Positions 31,699 through 43,158 are shown, counted from the stretch's first letter. The stretch is DNA of 64,000 nucleotides from Prorocentrum cordatum (GCA_963575745.1 CAUYUJ010009824.1:167975-231974), one strand, 5' to 3'. Notes: a model not told the origin generated them from the sequence alone. Made by a program: numbers and translations.

Positions 31699-31887
31699 GA
31701 TGAGCCCGTTCTCCACCACCACCAAAAGTTGGAGGGGGGAGGGAGGAGGAGGAGGGCGAGGAGGAGGAGGACGAAGAGGAGGAGGAGGAGGAGGAGGAGG
31801 AGGAGGAGGAGGTCGAGGAGGGGGAGGAGGAGGCGGAGGAGGACGCCCCCCTCCAACTTACGGTGGTGGTGGAGAACATGCCCATCA
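31699..31887. mobile_element. GATGGGCC hairpin family with (GGA)n core, copy A
   Basis: GATGAGCCCGTTCTCCACCA then CCACCAAAAGTTGGAGGGGG at the left, mirrored by CCCCCCTCCAACTTACGGTG and GTGGTGGAGAACATGCCCAT at the right, with a GGA core. TCGGAG directly flanks both ends (31693-31698 and 31888-31893), a 6-bp target duplication. Confidence 0.85.
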
Positions 31888-31893
31888 TCGGAG

Positions 31894-32868
31894 CTCGGAG
31901 GCGACGATAGGGGGCGGATAGCCCAGGGGCAGCCATTCACGTATTCGCCTGGGAGCCTCGCCGAAGGCATGGGTCATCGGCGCCCCTGGATACTTGTTGT
32001 TTTTCTCTCTCTATCTTTCTTTTTTTTGTTTCTCTCTCTCTCTCTCTCTCTCCTGGCCTATTCGCCCCCATCGTCGCTCCCGCGTGGTAACCCCCGCTTT
32101 GCCCCCCCCCCCCCCCCCCGTGGACGGGACATTTAAGAGTATGTGGCGTGAGCTTTTCGTCGCCCGCAGGCGGTCTCTGGAGGCTTCTGGATGCTTCCGG
32201 AGGTCCTCGAAGGTTCCTGGCGGTCCCCGGCGGCTGCACGGACGTGGACGGGGAAGGCAGGAAGAGGAACCTTCCGAACTCTTCGTCGTCGTCTTCCTCG
32301 TTTCCTATCTCCGCTGTACTTCTGAGCCCTGCTCCCTCGACCCTCCCGCTCAACCCCTTCATCCGTGTTCTTCCTCAACTCTCCTCTTCAACGTTCTTCC
32401 GTCGACCTTCGCATCGCCTGCTATTTTTCAACCGTCTTCCTCAACCCTTCCCTCGTCGTCAAACCTTTTCCCCTCGGCTGCATCTTAGCCATATCTCCAC
32501 TTCCTTGCCTGCCGTTCCTCCCGTTGTGGGCTAGCTGTTGCGATTCGGTCCAAGTCAAGGCAGCCGGGCGGTAATGGGGGGCCCTTGAGCCCCAGTGTGA
32601 CTTCCAGTGGGTCGCTGGTTTGCAGCTCCGGGCTCGCCGCGTCTGGAATTGCAAAAAACTGTTTCGTGTCTTATTGCATCCCGATTCTTCGACGGAAATT
32701 AGCGCCGCCTGACGGCTGCCGCCTGCTTTGCATTGTTGGCGCTGGATTGCGATTCGCGGTTCATTGTTCTCTTAAACACCGTTGGACAATCGCCTTATCA
32801 AGTGCCTCGAGGGGCGTCGCTATCGAGACGATATGTTGGGAGCTAGCAGACAAGATGTAAGACGGCGG
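31894..32868. other. No gene recognised; CT and C runs
   Basis: (TC)n near 32028-32052 and a long C-run near 32103-32119. Pyrimidine-rich to about 32500. No coding signal. Confidence 0.5.
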
Positions 32869-32869
32869 A

Positions 32870-33315
32870 AGCCCGCGCGCGCACACCGCGCACACCACGC
32901 ACCAACACAGACACAGACGCACACAAACACACGCACACACACACACGCACACACACACACACACTCTCTCACACACACACGCACGCGCCCGCATGCACCC
33001 GCGCACGCCCGCGCGCACCCGCACGCACCCGCGCACACGCACGCACGCGCACCTGCACCCAGACACGCACACGCACACACGCACACACACAAACACACAC
33101 ACACACACACACAAACGCACACCCACATACACACCCGCACTCCCACGCAACGGCACCCACACACCCACACACCCACGCATCCACGGACCCACACACCCGC
33201 GCGCCCACGCGCCCACACACCCACGCACCCACGCACCCACGCGCCCACGCACCCACGCGCCCACGCCCACACGCCCACGCACCCACGCACCCACACGCCC
33301 GCGCCCGCACGCCCA
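32870..33315. repeat. CA and CCCACGCA tandem repeats
   Basis: ACACAC runs mixed with GCACGC, then CCCACGCA 8-bp-like units to 33315. His/Thr/Pro and Val/Cys frames are artefacts. Confidence 0.95.
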
Positions 33316-33344
33316 CGCAAGCACGACTGGGTGCGTTGGGAGAA

Positions 33345-33595
33345 GAGATGAGGAGGAGGAGGAGGAGGAAGAGGAGGAGGAGGAGGAGGAGGAGGAGGAG
33401 GTGGAGGCGGACAAGGAGGAGGAGGAGGAGGAGGAGGAGGAGGAGGAGGAGGAGAGGAGGAGGAGGAGGAGGAGGAGGAGGAGAAGCAGGGGGAGGAGGA
33501 GGATTGTTGTGATGGTGAAGGTGACCATGACCATGGCGATGACGATGAAGATGACGGGGATGAGGATGACAATGATGACGATGATCATGACCTTA
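33345..33595. repeat. GGA then GATGA microsatellites
   Basis: GGA repeats to about 33500, then GATGACGATGA-type repeats to 33590. Confidence 0.9.
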
Positions 33596-33660
33596 GCTAG
33601 AACTTGAGCGCGCGCGAAGCGCGCGCGATGGTTGTAGTGTGTGTGTATATATATCGTTTT
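33596..33660. repeat. CTAGAACTTGAGCGCG hairpin linked to GT/TA repeat, copy 1
   Basis: CTAGAACTTGA, then GCGCGCGCGAAGCGCGCGC, GATGGTTGTAG and a GTGTGTATATATAT tail. Related copies lie at 40059-40135 and 44430-44500. Confidence 0.8.
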
Positions 33661-33974
33661 GTGGGCGCTTCCGCGTATCCATATTCAGTGGTTGCCGAGC
33701 CCCTTTCCGCAGATCGATCCCCCAGGCGGTGCTCGTGGATGGGCCCACGCCTCGCGAGAAGGGGGGGGCAGTGCGCCGCGGTCGGGGCGACGAGGTCGGC
33801 GGCGTGGCCACGCCTCCACGGGCAGGCCACGGCAGAAGCACTGACGACGCGGACGAGTCTCCACAGCATGAAGGCGGCGCGACACGACCGAGACATTTTT
33901 TCAATGCTGGCCATCTGGCCAGCGTCGATTGGGGGAGTGCGCGTGGGACTCCGACAGATTTTGTGTGGTTGCCG
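33661..33974. other. No gene recognised
   Basis: Several overlapping frames of about 70-140 codons, none with a recognised motif. Confidence 0.4.
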
Positions 33975-33982
33975 TTCTATTC

Positions 33983-34148
33983 TCAAGTCGGGCCTGTCCC
34001 TCTACAGTGGGAATGTTCGAAGATAGTCTAGCGATAGTCTGGGGACGATTCATTCGACATCTTTGGGCGCTTTTGGGGGATAGCTTTGTTGGCGTTTTTT
34101 TTGTTGGTTCGCCCAAAATCCCCCTGCAGGGGGACAGGCCCGACCTAA
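33983..34148. mobile_element. MITE family TTAAGTCGGGC, copy 3
   Basis: TCAAGTCGGGCCTGTCCCTC at the left and CCCTGCAGGGGGACAGGCCC then GACCTAA at the right. The flanking 8-mers (TTCTATTC and TTTCAGAT) no longer match well. Confidence 0.8.
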
Positions 34149-35097
34149 TTTCAGATTCCTCCCTCCAGGAGCCTCTCCTCGCTGGGGAGAGCCAGCGCGG
34201 CGCCGAGCGCCTCGGCGGCGCACGCCTCGCGGGCGGCGCCGCTCTCGGCTCGCCGGAGCTCGCACAGCTTCTGGGCGGAGGCCTGGCGGTCGCAAGGGCA
34301 AGGCAGAGCCCCACGTCAGGCGATCGCAAGCATGGATCAAGGGGGCGCGGATTAGCGACGGGTCCCCTCTCCATGGGAAATCCCGATTCCCGCCGCCGAG
34401 CGAGGCGGCGCCGGCCGCATTTTGGGGCGGGCACCCTCTCCCGATCCATGGATTTGGCGACCGCGCGCCGAATCCATGGATCGCTAATCCATGTTTGCGC
34501 GCCCCCGACAATAGAGTATCCGTCGCCCTGCGCGGGCGCGGACTGGGCCGCGGATGAGCTGGCGCGGAGGTCGTTCGTCAGGCGCGGCGGAAGGTGTCGC
34601 AGACCAACTGCTGGCTTGCCGCGTGGCCGGACGGGCGACTGTCTTTTCCCTCTCTCGCTCGAGTGCGGGCTTGTGCCATTCTGGGCGGCGGAGGAGCCTG
34701 GCCCTAGACAGTCCTCGGACCGCCGCAGGCCACCGCGGGCCGCCGAGGGCTGCATGTCCGCCACACGGGTCTATACGCAGACGCCCTCCGATGAATTCGC
34801 CCGGCGCCTCCAGGGGAGCGTGGCGGTGTGTGAAGCACCACTGGGAGCAAGGGGCCTGACACAACGCCACACGCAAATTTCTGGACGGGCGTCGGCGTGT
34901 ATGCTTTCGTGGCGTCGCACGGCGCCCTCGGGCCGCGAGCCCGCCCGCGCCACAGGCGGCACGGCGCGCCCGGTCGCGGCCTCTGCGCGGGCCAGCTCCC
35001 AGGGGTGCCAGCGCGAGCGGGCGCCGGCGGCGCCCCACTACGAGCAGGCGCCCTCGACGCGGGCAGCAGGCTGCACTTGGCTGCCTCCAGGCCTCCC
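34149..35097. other. No gene recognised; weak inverted repeat
   Basis: Around 34330-34510, GGGGGCGCG and TGGATTAGCGA motifs occur in both orientations. Long open frames across 33929-35476 run through a MITE and a hairpin element and are unlikely to be real. Confidence 0.4.
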
Positions 35098-35103
35098 CAA
35101 TTT

Positions 35104-35259
35104 GATGGGCCTGTTTGCCACCACCACCACCACCATAAGTTGGAGGGGGGAAGGAGGAGGAGGAGGAGGAGGAGGAGGAGGAGGAGGAGGAGGAGGAGGC
35201 GGCCCCCCTCCCCCTCCAACTTATGGTGGTGGTGGTGGTGGTGGAATACAGGCCCATCA
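35104..35259. mobile_element. GATGGGCC hairpin family with (GGA)n core, copy B
   Basis: GATGGGCCTGTTTGCCACCA and ATAAGTTGGAGGGGGG at the left, mirrored by CCCCCTCCAACTTATGGTGG and AATACAGGCCCATCA at the right. The flanking 6-mers CAATTT and CGATTC match 4 of 6. Confidence 0.8.
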
Positions 35260-36097
35260 CGATTCAGCGAGGGCAAACGGTGTGGCTACGCCGGTGTGTG
35301 GTTTGCGATCTGGGTCGTCGGTGTTCGGGGGGGCACCAAGTTGCCCTCTTCGGGCCTCCTCGGGGTGCGGCGGAGAGCTCCGTCGAGGTCCTCGCCCGCC
35401 CCCCAGGGTGCCCCCCAGGGTGCCGGTTGCAAGCCGCACCCTTGGGATCAACGGCACCGTAACGGGTACTTACTAACGGGTACTTTGCAATTTTGCCGAA
35501 AGTTGCCACTTTAGGGCCTCTTTCTGGCGGTGCAGCGTTGCCCGCATCGGGAAGGGTTGGGTTTGCTGGGTCACTGGCCAAAGTACCCGTTAGTGGAGTC
35601 CCCGTTTGTGGGGCGCTGATGGGAGTCGCCGACACATGGAGCTGGGGGGCGGCCTTCAGAGAAAGCGGGTGGCCTTGTGGAAGCCCTCCCGGCTTCTAAG
35701 AAGCCTTCCAAGACGCCCCCAGGCCCGCATAAAAAGGCCGCCCCCCTCGCGCCATCCCCTTCTGCGCGCCGCCGAGTCGGGCTTGGGCAGATGGGGTCGG
35801 CGGATCGCGCCGCCTCGCGGATACATCGACGATGTGGCGCGGTCTGGAGCCCAACCTTCTCCATCCCGACGCCGCCAATGAATGCATCGCGATACTGCGC
35901 GACCCTCCGACACCATCCGTTCTGGCCCTGCTATGGGAGGCCTCCGCTCCCGGCCCCCCGGGGCCCAATCGTCGCTGATGGGGGCCCGGCCCAGGAACGT
36001 GCAGTTTCTGCTGCCGGTGGCCCGTCGCAGATCGATCGGCGTGGGAGCGCCCCGATTCCAGCTCGACGTCTCCCCACTGAGCCAGTCCCCCAACATC
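35260..36097. other. No gene recognised; short ACGGGTACTT and CAAAGTACCCGTTAG repeats
   Basis: AACGGGTACTTACTAACGGG at about 35460-35480 and a mirrored AAAGTACCCGTTAGTGG at about 35580 bracket a ~130-bp stretch, perhaps another small inverted-repeat element. No gene. Confidence 0.4.
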
Positions 36098-36252
36098 CAG
36101 GGGCTCCAAACTTCGCGCTGCGCGAGGCGCGAGGTGCCAATGATACGTGCTCGCGCGCCGCCTCCCAGGGGAGAAGAGGAGGACGAGGAGGAGTCGGAGC
36201 CGACCCGCGCAGCGCGAGGCGCGAATAGCTTCGCGCCCTCGAGGGCACCCTT
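36098..36252. repeat. Dispersed GGGCGCCCTCGAG family, copy 3 (inverted)
   Basis: Reverse orientation: AGGGGCTCCAAACTTCGCGC, GCGCGCCGCCTCCCAGGGGA, GGA core, AATAGCTTCGCGCCCTCGAG, GGCACCC. Confidence 0.7.
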
Positions 36253-36408
36253 TGAATGCCGCTTCCCCTCGCCGAGGCCGCTGTTGGCCCGTCGGTTGCG
36301 GTCGCCTTCGGTTTCGCTGTCGGTTCGGTCGGCCGTCGGTTCTGTTGCCGCCGTGGGCCCGGGCGATCTCCCCCCCCCTCCTGTCCGCAGAGAGCTTCTT
36401 CTATCCAT

Positions 36409-36570
36409 GATGGGCCTGTTTTCCACCACCACCGCCAGAAGTTGGTGTGGGGAAGGAGGTGGAGGAGGAGGAGGAGGACGAAGAGGAGGAGGAGGAGGAG
36501 GAGGAGGAGGAGGAGGAGGACCCCCTCCACCTCCAACTTGTGGTGGTGGTGGTGGTGAACAACAGGCCCA
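36409..36570. mobile_element. GATGGGCC hairpin family with (GGA)n core, copy C
   Basis: GATGGGCCTGTTTTCCACCA and AGAAGTTGG at the left, mirrored by CCTCCAACTTGTGGTGGTGG and AACAACAGGCCCATCA at the right. A perfect 6-bp target duplication ATCCAT occupies 36403-36408 and 36571-36576. Confidence 0.9.
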
Positions 36571-36576
36571 TCAATC

Positions 36577-37010
36577 CATACACACCACCACCACCATGCC
36601 TGGCCATGCTGAGCCCTGGCATGGTGTGCAGGCCCTCTCGGCATCGGCAGGGAGAGCGAAAAACAGTGGGGGCGCGCATCAAGAAACCATATGATTTTCG
36701 TCAAGGCATCTTCGCTCCGCGAGCTGCGCGGTGACTTCCCGCGGCCGTTGAAGAAGCTGCTGTGTTCAGGGTGCTCCGGGTTTCCCCTCAGGTGCTTCTC
36801 GCGCACGGGTTTTCAGGGTTGGGTTTCTTGCGAGGGTTTCTTGCTGCCGCGCCCACACCGTACGCCACGCCAGTGCCCATTATGGCCCTGGGTGGTGGTG
36901 TAATGGAGGCCCTCTGTGCTTCTGACTCCCGTCACCATCCCTCCCCAGGTCTTCTCCCTGCGCAATTACACCCCCTCCTCGACGTTGTTCTTTTCGCGCG
37001 GCCAGCGCGG
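36577..37010. other. No gene recognised
   Basis: No repeat family or motif identified. Confidence 0.4.
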
Positions 37011-37018
37011 TCATAGGC

Positions 37019-37096
37019 TTAAGCCGGGCCTGTCCCTCTACAGGGTTAATTTTCAGAAATAGTAAAGAAATATTCTGGGTACGATTTGTGACCTAA
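37019..37096. mobile_element. MITE family TTAAGTCGGGC, internally deleted copy 4
   Basis: Left end TTAAGCCGGGCCTGTCCCTC is intact, but only GTGACCTAA remains of the right arm. Both sides carry TCATAGGC (37011-37018 and 37097-37104), a perfect 8-bp duplication. Confidence 0.85.
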
Positions 37097-37572
37097 TCAT
37101 AGGCTTCACCTGCTCCCTCTGTGCTGTCCGCCTTCCCAGTTATCCTCTTCCTCGACAGTGTGCAGGTTGTATCGCAGACGCACTTCGCGCTGTGCTTATC
37201 CTCTGCGCTTGTAACCTCTCCGATTGTTCGGGCAGAAATTGCGCTGACGCGCACGATCCTCCCACACATCACACTTGACTGGATGGTGTGCAAAAGAGTT
37301 GGGCAATGCTCTCGCTTCGTTGGTTCTCCAGCCTTGCGTCTGTCACCCTCGTGGCACTCGCACGAATCTATCTCGCCATCCAGCCTTCCTTGTCATTCAC
37401 TCTCTTGCCCGCCATCTCCACCTTCATGTGATGTGACCTGGGATCAAGGACCTTCGCTTCGATTGTTTTCGATCGAGCTTGGGAACTAAAGTGGTGACGG
37501 AGGGGGATCGCAGGAACACGAGGGGGAGGCCACGCGAATGTCTTGCCTGGTCCGACGGGTGCATGCGAGCAT
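37097..37572. other. No gene recognised
   Basis: Less GC-rich; a 122-codon forward frame (37121-37489) shows no recognisable motif. Confidence 0.4.
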
Positions 37573-37580
37573 GTGTAGGG

Positions 37581-37755
37581 TTATGTCGGGCGTGTCCCCT
37601 TACAGGGGGATTTTCGACGAAAAGAAATGCCCCCAAAATACCCCAAAAGGGCCAACAAATATGAAAAAATAGTCCCCAGACTATTTTTTCCTACTTTTTG
37701 GGTATTTTGCATTGTTCGTCGAAAATCCGCCTGTAGAGGGGACAGGCCCGACTTA
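37581..37755. mobile_element. MITE family TTAAGTCGGGC, copy 5 (best preserved)
   Basis: TTATGTCGGGCGTGTCCCCT then TACAGGGGGATTTTCGACGA at the left is mirrored by TTCGTCGAAAATCCGCCTGT and GGGGACAGGCCCGACTTA at the right. Perfect 8-bp duplication GTGTAGGG (37573-37580 and 37756-37763). Confidence 0.95.
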
Positions 37756-37867
37756 GTGTAGGGTGATATCGTTCGCTCCAGCGGTCCCGGCGGCGTCCGG
37801 GCGGAGCACGGGCGCAGGAAGGGGAGGGACGCAAGGGAGAACGGGGCGAGCACGTCGACCGGGGTCG

Positions 37868-37972
37868 GCGTCAGGCAAGCAGTGCTACAAGAAGACGGAC
37901 TACTACGCGTCCTGCATGGTGGACTGCAAGGTGGCCCTGCCATCTGGGTTCGATCACAGGCCCAGAGGTTGA
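37868..37972 (+). CDS. Cys-rich exon fragment
   Basis: The frame contains GKQCYKKTDYYASCMVDCK followed by a stop at 37970. Short Cys modules of the form C(Y/F)xK...YYASC...C are, from memory, common in dinoflagellate predicted proteins, including carbohydrate-binding and surface proteins. An exon border would be needed on either side, because the open region is short and the flanks change character. The next forward open stretch (38108-38380) could belong to the same locus but shares no motif. Function unknown. Confidence 0.3.
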   Translation, partial: ASGKQCYKKTDYYASCMVDCKVALPSGFDHRPRG

Positions 37973-38107
37973 CACCAACACCAAGATCGGCGGTGTGCCT
38001 CCACCGGGGGAGGAAGATCCCGATCTCGGTGATGGTGGTGATATTCTGGCTTCCAAGGTAACCGAACTATTACCACTAACTCCGAAGGCCAGGATCATCT
38101 TCCCCTT

Positions 38108-38374
38108 GTGGAGGCAACCCCCTGTGTTGGTGTTGGTGCCCATTTCCAGGCCTCCAAGATTCACGTCAGCAGTACTGAAGTTGTTCCCTCTCGGTGGCGC
38201 CAGGGAGCCGAAACGGCGCAGCGCGTGGCGCGAATCGAATCTGCGGAGTTTGTTTTCGTTGGTGGAGGTCAGCTTGTGCAGCCCATGTGCTTGCTTTTGT
38301 TTGAGCAGCGCGAGGGGCTTCGGAGAGGTGTGAAAGAGAGGGCGCGGATTACGCTAGAAACATATGACAGGGAG

Positions 38375-38380
<6 letters not shown>
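38108..38380 (+). CDS. Unrecognised open frame, 90 codons
   Basis: The product has balanced residue use and a hydrophobic block (SAEFVFVGGGQLVQPMCLLL) followed by an Arg/Glu-rich end. It stops just before a TA/GA microsatellite. Lower GC than its surroundings gives slight support for coding. No family is recognised. Confidence 0.2.
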
Positions 38381-38381
<1 letters not shown>

Positions 38382-38421
<40 letters not shown>

Positions 38422-38520
38422 CGGAATATAGATGTAGATGTGCACACACGCACACGCACACACACTCACACACTCACACATGTTTACATGTATGTGTATC
38501 TGTATACATACTTACAGGAA
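38382..38520. repeat. TA, GA and AC microsatellites
   Basis: (TA)n at 38382-38408, GAGAGA, then ACACGCACAC and ACTCACAC repeats. Confidence 0.9.
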
Positions 38521-38689
38521 AAAGCACACACACCTGCCTACTTATGATTTCCAGTGGTTATTGTCGACGTTTTTCGCCTTCTCACGCTTTTCCGCTTCCA
38601 ACGCTCCAACACCGCAGAATTTGATTATCCCAGTGCGAGTCTACCTAGGAGTTGGAGCCTCTAGGAAAGCAACATTAGTAGGAGCGGTG

Positions 38690-39350
38690 GATGCTGTGCT
38701 GCGCTATGCTCTGCTCTGCTCTGCTCTGCTGTGCTGTGCTGTGCTGTGCTGTGCTGTGCTATGCTGCGCAATGCTATGCTGGGCTAGGCTAGGCTAGGCT
38801 ATGCGATGCTATGCTATGCTGCGCTATGCTATGCTGCGTTATGCTATGTTATGCTATGCTATTATGCGCTATGCTATGCTGTGCTATGATGTGTTGTGCT
38901 GTGTTATGCTATGTTATTATGCGCTGTGCTATGCTAAGCATTGCTATGCTATGCTATGCTATGCTATGCTGCGCTATGCTATGCTATGCTGAACTATGCT
39001 ATGCTATGTTATGCTATGCTATGCTTGGCTGTGCTATGCTATGCTATGCTATGCTATGCTGTGCTAATGCTGCGCTGCGCTATGCTGCGCTAAGCTAAGC
39101 TAAGCCAGGCCACGCCAGGCTAAGCTAAGCTAGGCTAGGCTAGGCTAAACTAAGCTAAGCTAAGCCAAGCCAAGCCAAGCCAAGCCAAGCTAAGCTAAGC
39201 TAAGCTCAGATGAGATGATATAAGCTAAGCTAAGCTAAACTACGCTAAGCTAGGCTAGACACATGTAAGCTAAGCTGAGCTAAGATGAGATAGGCTAAGC
39301 TAAGCTAAGCTAAGCTAAGCTTAGTTAAGCTTAGCTTAGCTAAGCTGGGT
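38690..39350. repeat. GCTAN pentamer array
   Basis: GCTCT/GCTGT, then GCTAT units to about 39075, turning into GCTAA/GCTAG units to 39350. Short inverted stretches (AAGCTTAGTTAAGCTTAGCT) lie near the end. Confidence 0.95.
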
Positions 39351-40056
39351 GAACCCAGGGGGCGCAACTGGGGGAACCGCGGGGCGGATCCTGGGGGAAC
39401 CGCCAGGGGCGTGGAACACTGCCCGGCCCTTCAGGCCAACACGGTAAGAACCCTTCTAGGCAGAGCCTAGGTAGGGAATAACATGGGAATTCCAGAGATT
39501 TTTTTTTTCCAGTTGGAGCTGTTCCTATCTTCTGCCTCGAGCCCCATCAAGACTTCGGAGTCACCTGCAAAGGTGTTTCGGGAATATTGTTGAACTCTCT
39601 GACGCTGTCTTGGCACTCTCTTGGATCGTCTTCGCGTCCTTTTGGCTGCCCCTGAAACCACCGTAGAAATCGAGATCCCATGACCCCATGAGTTGAGACA
39701 TGTGAATTCCTTTTATTTCAAATTCACCGCCTGCTTGCTTTGCACGAAGATCCCGAGAGGCATCCCAACGGACCGTGGCCTGTATCCAGAAATTCCCACA
39801 ATGCCCTTTTCTACAAGTTTGCCCCCTGTCTACTCTTACACAACAGACCACAAGTAAGGCCCCCCTCAGCTCCCAGAAAAAAAAGACGGAAGCCTCTAAG
39901 GGCCCTTAAATCGTTGGATACCTAACGGAATTGATTGATTTCTGCGTTTCCGCAGTTCCCCTCCTATACGGCTCCGAGGCTTGCGCAGGGCCTCCAAGAG
40001 AGTCCCTAGATGCAAGAAGCGACAAAGATGTCATTCCATGAATTAGCCCATCAAGC
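39351..40056. other. No gene recognised
   Basis: Repeated GGGGGAACCGC at about 39371-39405. A 96-codon minus frame (39561-39851) has balanced composition but no motif I recognise. Confidence 0.35.
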
Positions 40057-40058
40057 CT

Positions 40059-40240
40059 AGCTAGAACTTGAGCGCGCGCGAAGCGCGCGCAATGGTTCTC
40101 TCTCACTATATTTGTATATATATATGTATATATACACACATCTCTATATGTATACACACATATATATATACATACATACATACAAACATACATACAAGTA
40201 CATACACATGCACACATATTCTTCTGCCTTTATCTTTACA
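40059..40240. repeat. CTAGAACTTGAGCGCG hairpin plus TA/CATA repeats, copy 2
   Basis: CTAGAACTTGA, GCGCGCGCGAAGCGCGCGC, AATGGTTCT, then TATATATGTATATATACACA and ACATACAT repeats. Confidence 0.8.
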
Positions 40241-40249
40241 AGCCAGGGG

Positions 40250-40810
40250 TGGGGGGCGACAACCAAAAACAGAACCCCAGGATCCGTGGCCCCTGGGGCC
40301 CTCTGAACGCCCCTGCAGGAGGCCCCGCAGGCCTTCCACAGCTCCTGGGCGCCCCTGCCGGGGCCTAGGCAACGGGCCCAAATCGGTCAGGAGGCCGGCC
40401 GAACGCTCGAAGACGACCCAAAGAAGACCCCCAAGAGGCTCGAAAAGCAGAACACCATTGATGTTCCAAGTCTTTTCTATGATTTTGGGAATGCCCTGTT
40501 CTTTAATCTTCCTGACGTCCGAGACCGCCCAGGAGGCACGACAATCCCAGAACTATCCGACAGGGCTTCCAGGCAGTCCAAGAGAGCTCCAAGACGGCAC
40601 AACAGGGTTGCAACATGGCCCGAAGAGAGCCCCATGACGGCCCAAGATGGCCCCGATGTGCTCCCCGACGCGCTCCAAATCGTGACCCCTCGTTCAGGGA
40701 GACCGCGGTTGGAGGCAGGGTGGCCCGAGGAAGCCCTCAGAGGCCCCCAGAAGACGCCCAGGAGGCCCTTAAAGATTGTCGTGAGGCCCCCAAGAGGCTC
40801 TCATAGGAGG
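40250..40810. repeat. Degenerate CCCAAGAGG-type repeat
   Basis: Loose repetition of (G/C)GCCC(A/C)AAGA(G/C)G(G/A)C(C/T) modules of about 10-30 bp across the whole stretch. Open frames here (60-190 codons) have no motif. Confidence 0.6.
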
Positions 40811-41139
40811 AGCCTGCGCAAAAAGAGCAGAAGAAGATGGGGAACAATTCGCAGGGCAGGGCGAACATGAGGAAGAGGAACAATAAACATCAGGAAAGGA
40901 TGATGAACACACATTATTATAACAACAATGTCGGGAAAGGCAGCCATGAGTTAATGCTAAAGTGTTTGTTTTACCTTACTGCCCTTCCGCCTGCATGCCA
41001 AACTTCAATGACCAAGGTGCATGGGGCCAATGCAGCCTTGTACGTATATCTATTTGTTTGTATAATATATATAGTATAACAAGAACCGCGGATGCCCCCG
41101 CATTCCCTAGCACACGATGACGGTAGACACAACTCACCT
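40811..41139. other. No gene recognised
   Basis: AT-richer spacer between the degenerate repeat and the hexamer array. Confidence 0.4.
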
Positions 41140-41632
<493 letters not shown>

Positions 41633-41639
41633 AGAGAGG

Positions 41640-42540
41640 GACCACAAGGAGCCCAGGCCCTCGACCGGGACACCCTCTGAGCTTCCTCCCCCCTTTTGAG
41701 CACCCCCCTTCCGTGGCCTCCCGGCCCTCCCCCCCGGCCGCCCAGAACAGTTCCGGTGTGGCGCGAAAAAGTGCCGAAAAGCACCGAAGAAATGGCTCAA
41801 GCCGGTCCAAACAGCCCCCCGGACGTGCTCAGGAGTCCTGGATATCACCCAGAGCCTCCCCAGAAGCCAAGAAGTCCTGATGTTCATTTTTTTTTGTTTC
41901 CATGAGCTTCGCATATTTGCTTTGGTGCTCCTCAGAGGCACCCTCTGCGATTCCAATCTTGCCCGACGTGGTTCCAAGAGTGCCCAAAGAAGGGCCCACA
42001 GAGAGCCTCAGGTCGCCCCCGACAGGGGCTCCCGCCGGCCCAAGAGGACCCCTGGAGGGCGGAGGGGCGCAAGGCGGCTCAAGAGATCCAAGTGGGGCGC
42101 AAGAGGACCCAAGGCTCCAAGACGCCCCTAAGAGGCTCCCAAAAAGGCAAAACGGCCCCAGAGACCCCGAAGCTGGCGGAAAACGGCCCCGAGAGATTTC
42201 CAAGATGACCCAGGAGGCTCCTAAAACGGCTCCCAAACCTCCAAAACATCTAAGGCAGCATCCCTAGCACGCGTCCAGGAGGCTTCAGGACGGCCTGTAG
42301 ATTATTACGAAATCCTCCACCACACACTCCTAGACCCGTAAGTTGAAAGGCCAGGGTGTTCGCGAAAAAGAGAGCCCCATATCTGCCGAAAAGGAGTCCC
42401 GAATGGTCCAGAAGATGTCCCAGAAGACCCCCAAGACACGCCAGTGTATTCTGAAGGCGGTTCCAACAGTTTCGGGAACATTTCAATACCGACCTTCAGC
42501 ATGCGTCTAAGGAGTCCCAAGCAAGTCTGACTGGACTCCT
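41640..42540. repeat. Degenerate CCCAAGAGG-type repeat
   Basis: Same loose modules and same orientation as 40250-40810, for example CAAGAGGACCCCTGGAGG and GAGGCTCCCAAAAAGGC. Confidence 0.55.
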
Positions 42541-43158
42541 AGCAGAGGTCAATGTTATGAGCCATGCCCCTAAGCAGCGCCTGCATCATAGGTTTGTATT
42601 TGCCTGTGGAGGAATTGACGCTCCTGTTTCGATTCGTCGTCTGCAGTGCCCCTCACCCCCCCCTGCCTTAGCTGTTGCGAATCGCTTCTTAGAATTTCGG
42701 CAAGGCACTTGCACGGTACCTCACGGGGTTGGCACGAGTGTCGCGTTCTAGAATTGTTTGGGCACTTCACGGCACGGCACGTGGGCGGCGCATGCTCGCA
42801 TTCTAAAACAGAGATATCGGTTGTTTTGGATTCTGTGCATCTCGGAATGCAGGCACGACACGCGGGCACGCGGGCACGCCACGGCACGGCACATGTTTCA
42901 CATTCTTGACTTCGGAGTCGCTTGTCTTACAAGCTTCTTGCAGCAGTCGTCGCTTAGGAAAGAAACATCTCCTGCGGCCGCTCAGAGAGCCCCCAGAAGG
43001 CCCCAAGAGGGCTCTCCGATGGCGTAAGAGAAGCTGAAGTCCCCGGCCCTCGATGACGATGACAGCGACGTCCTCCCCCGCCTCCGCCTCCCTGCCCGTC
43101 CGCCTCCCTCCGCGTCTGCCTTCCTCCTCATTTGGATCGGACTATGGTCAGGAGGGGA
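42541..43158. other. No gene recognised
   Basis: Short GGCACGCGGGCACGCCACGG-type repetition near 42855-42890. Otherwise nothing recognised. Confidence 0.4.

Noticed and set aside
33929-35476. 515-codon forward frame
   Set aside because: It runs through a MITE (33983-34148) and a GGA hairpin element and shows no domain.
9534-37755. The 6.1-kb element as the source of the six-copy MITE family
   Set aside because: Both could make ~8-bp duplications, but the terminal sequences (C8TCTGAGATC versus TTAAGTCGGGC) do not match.
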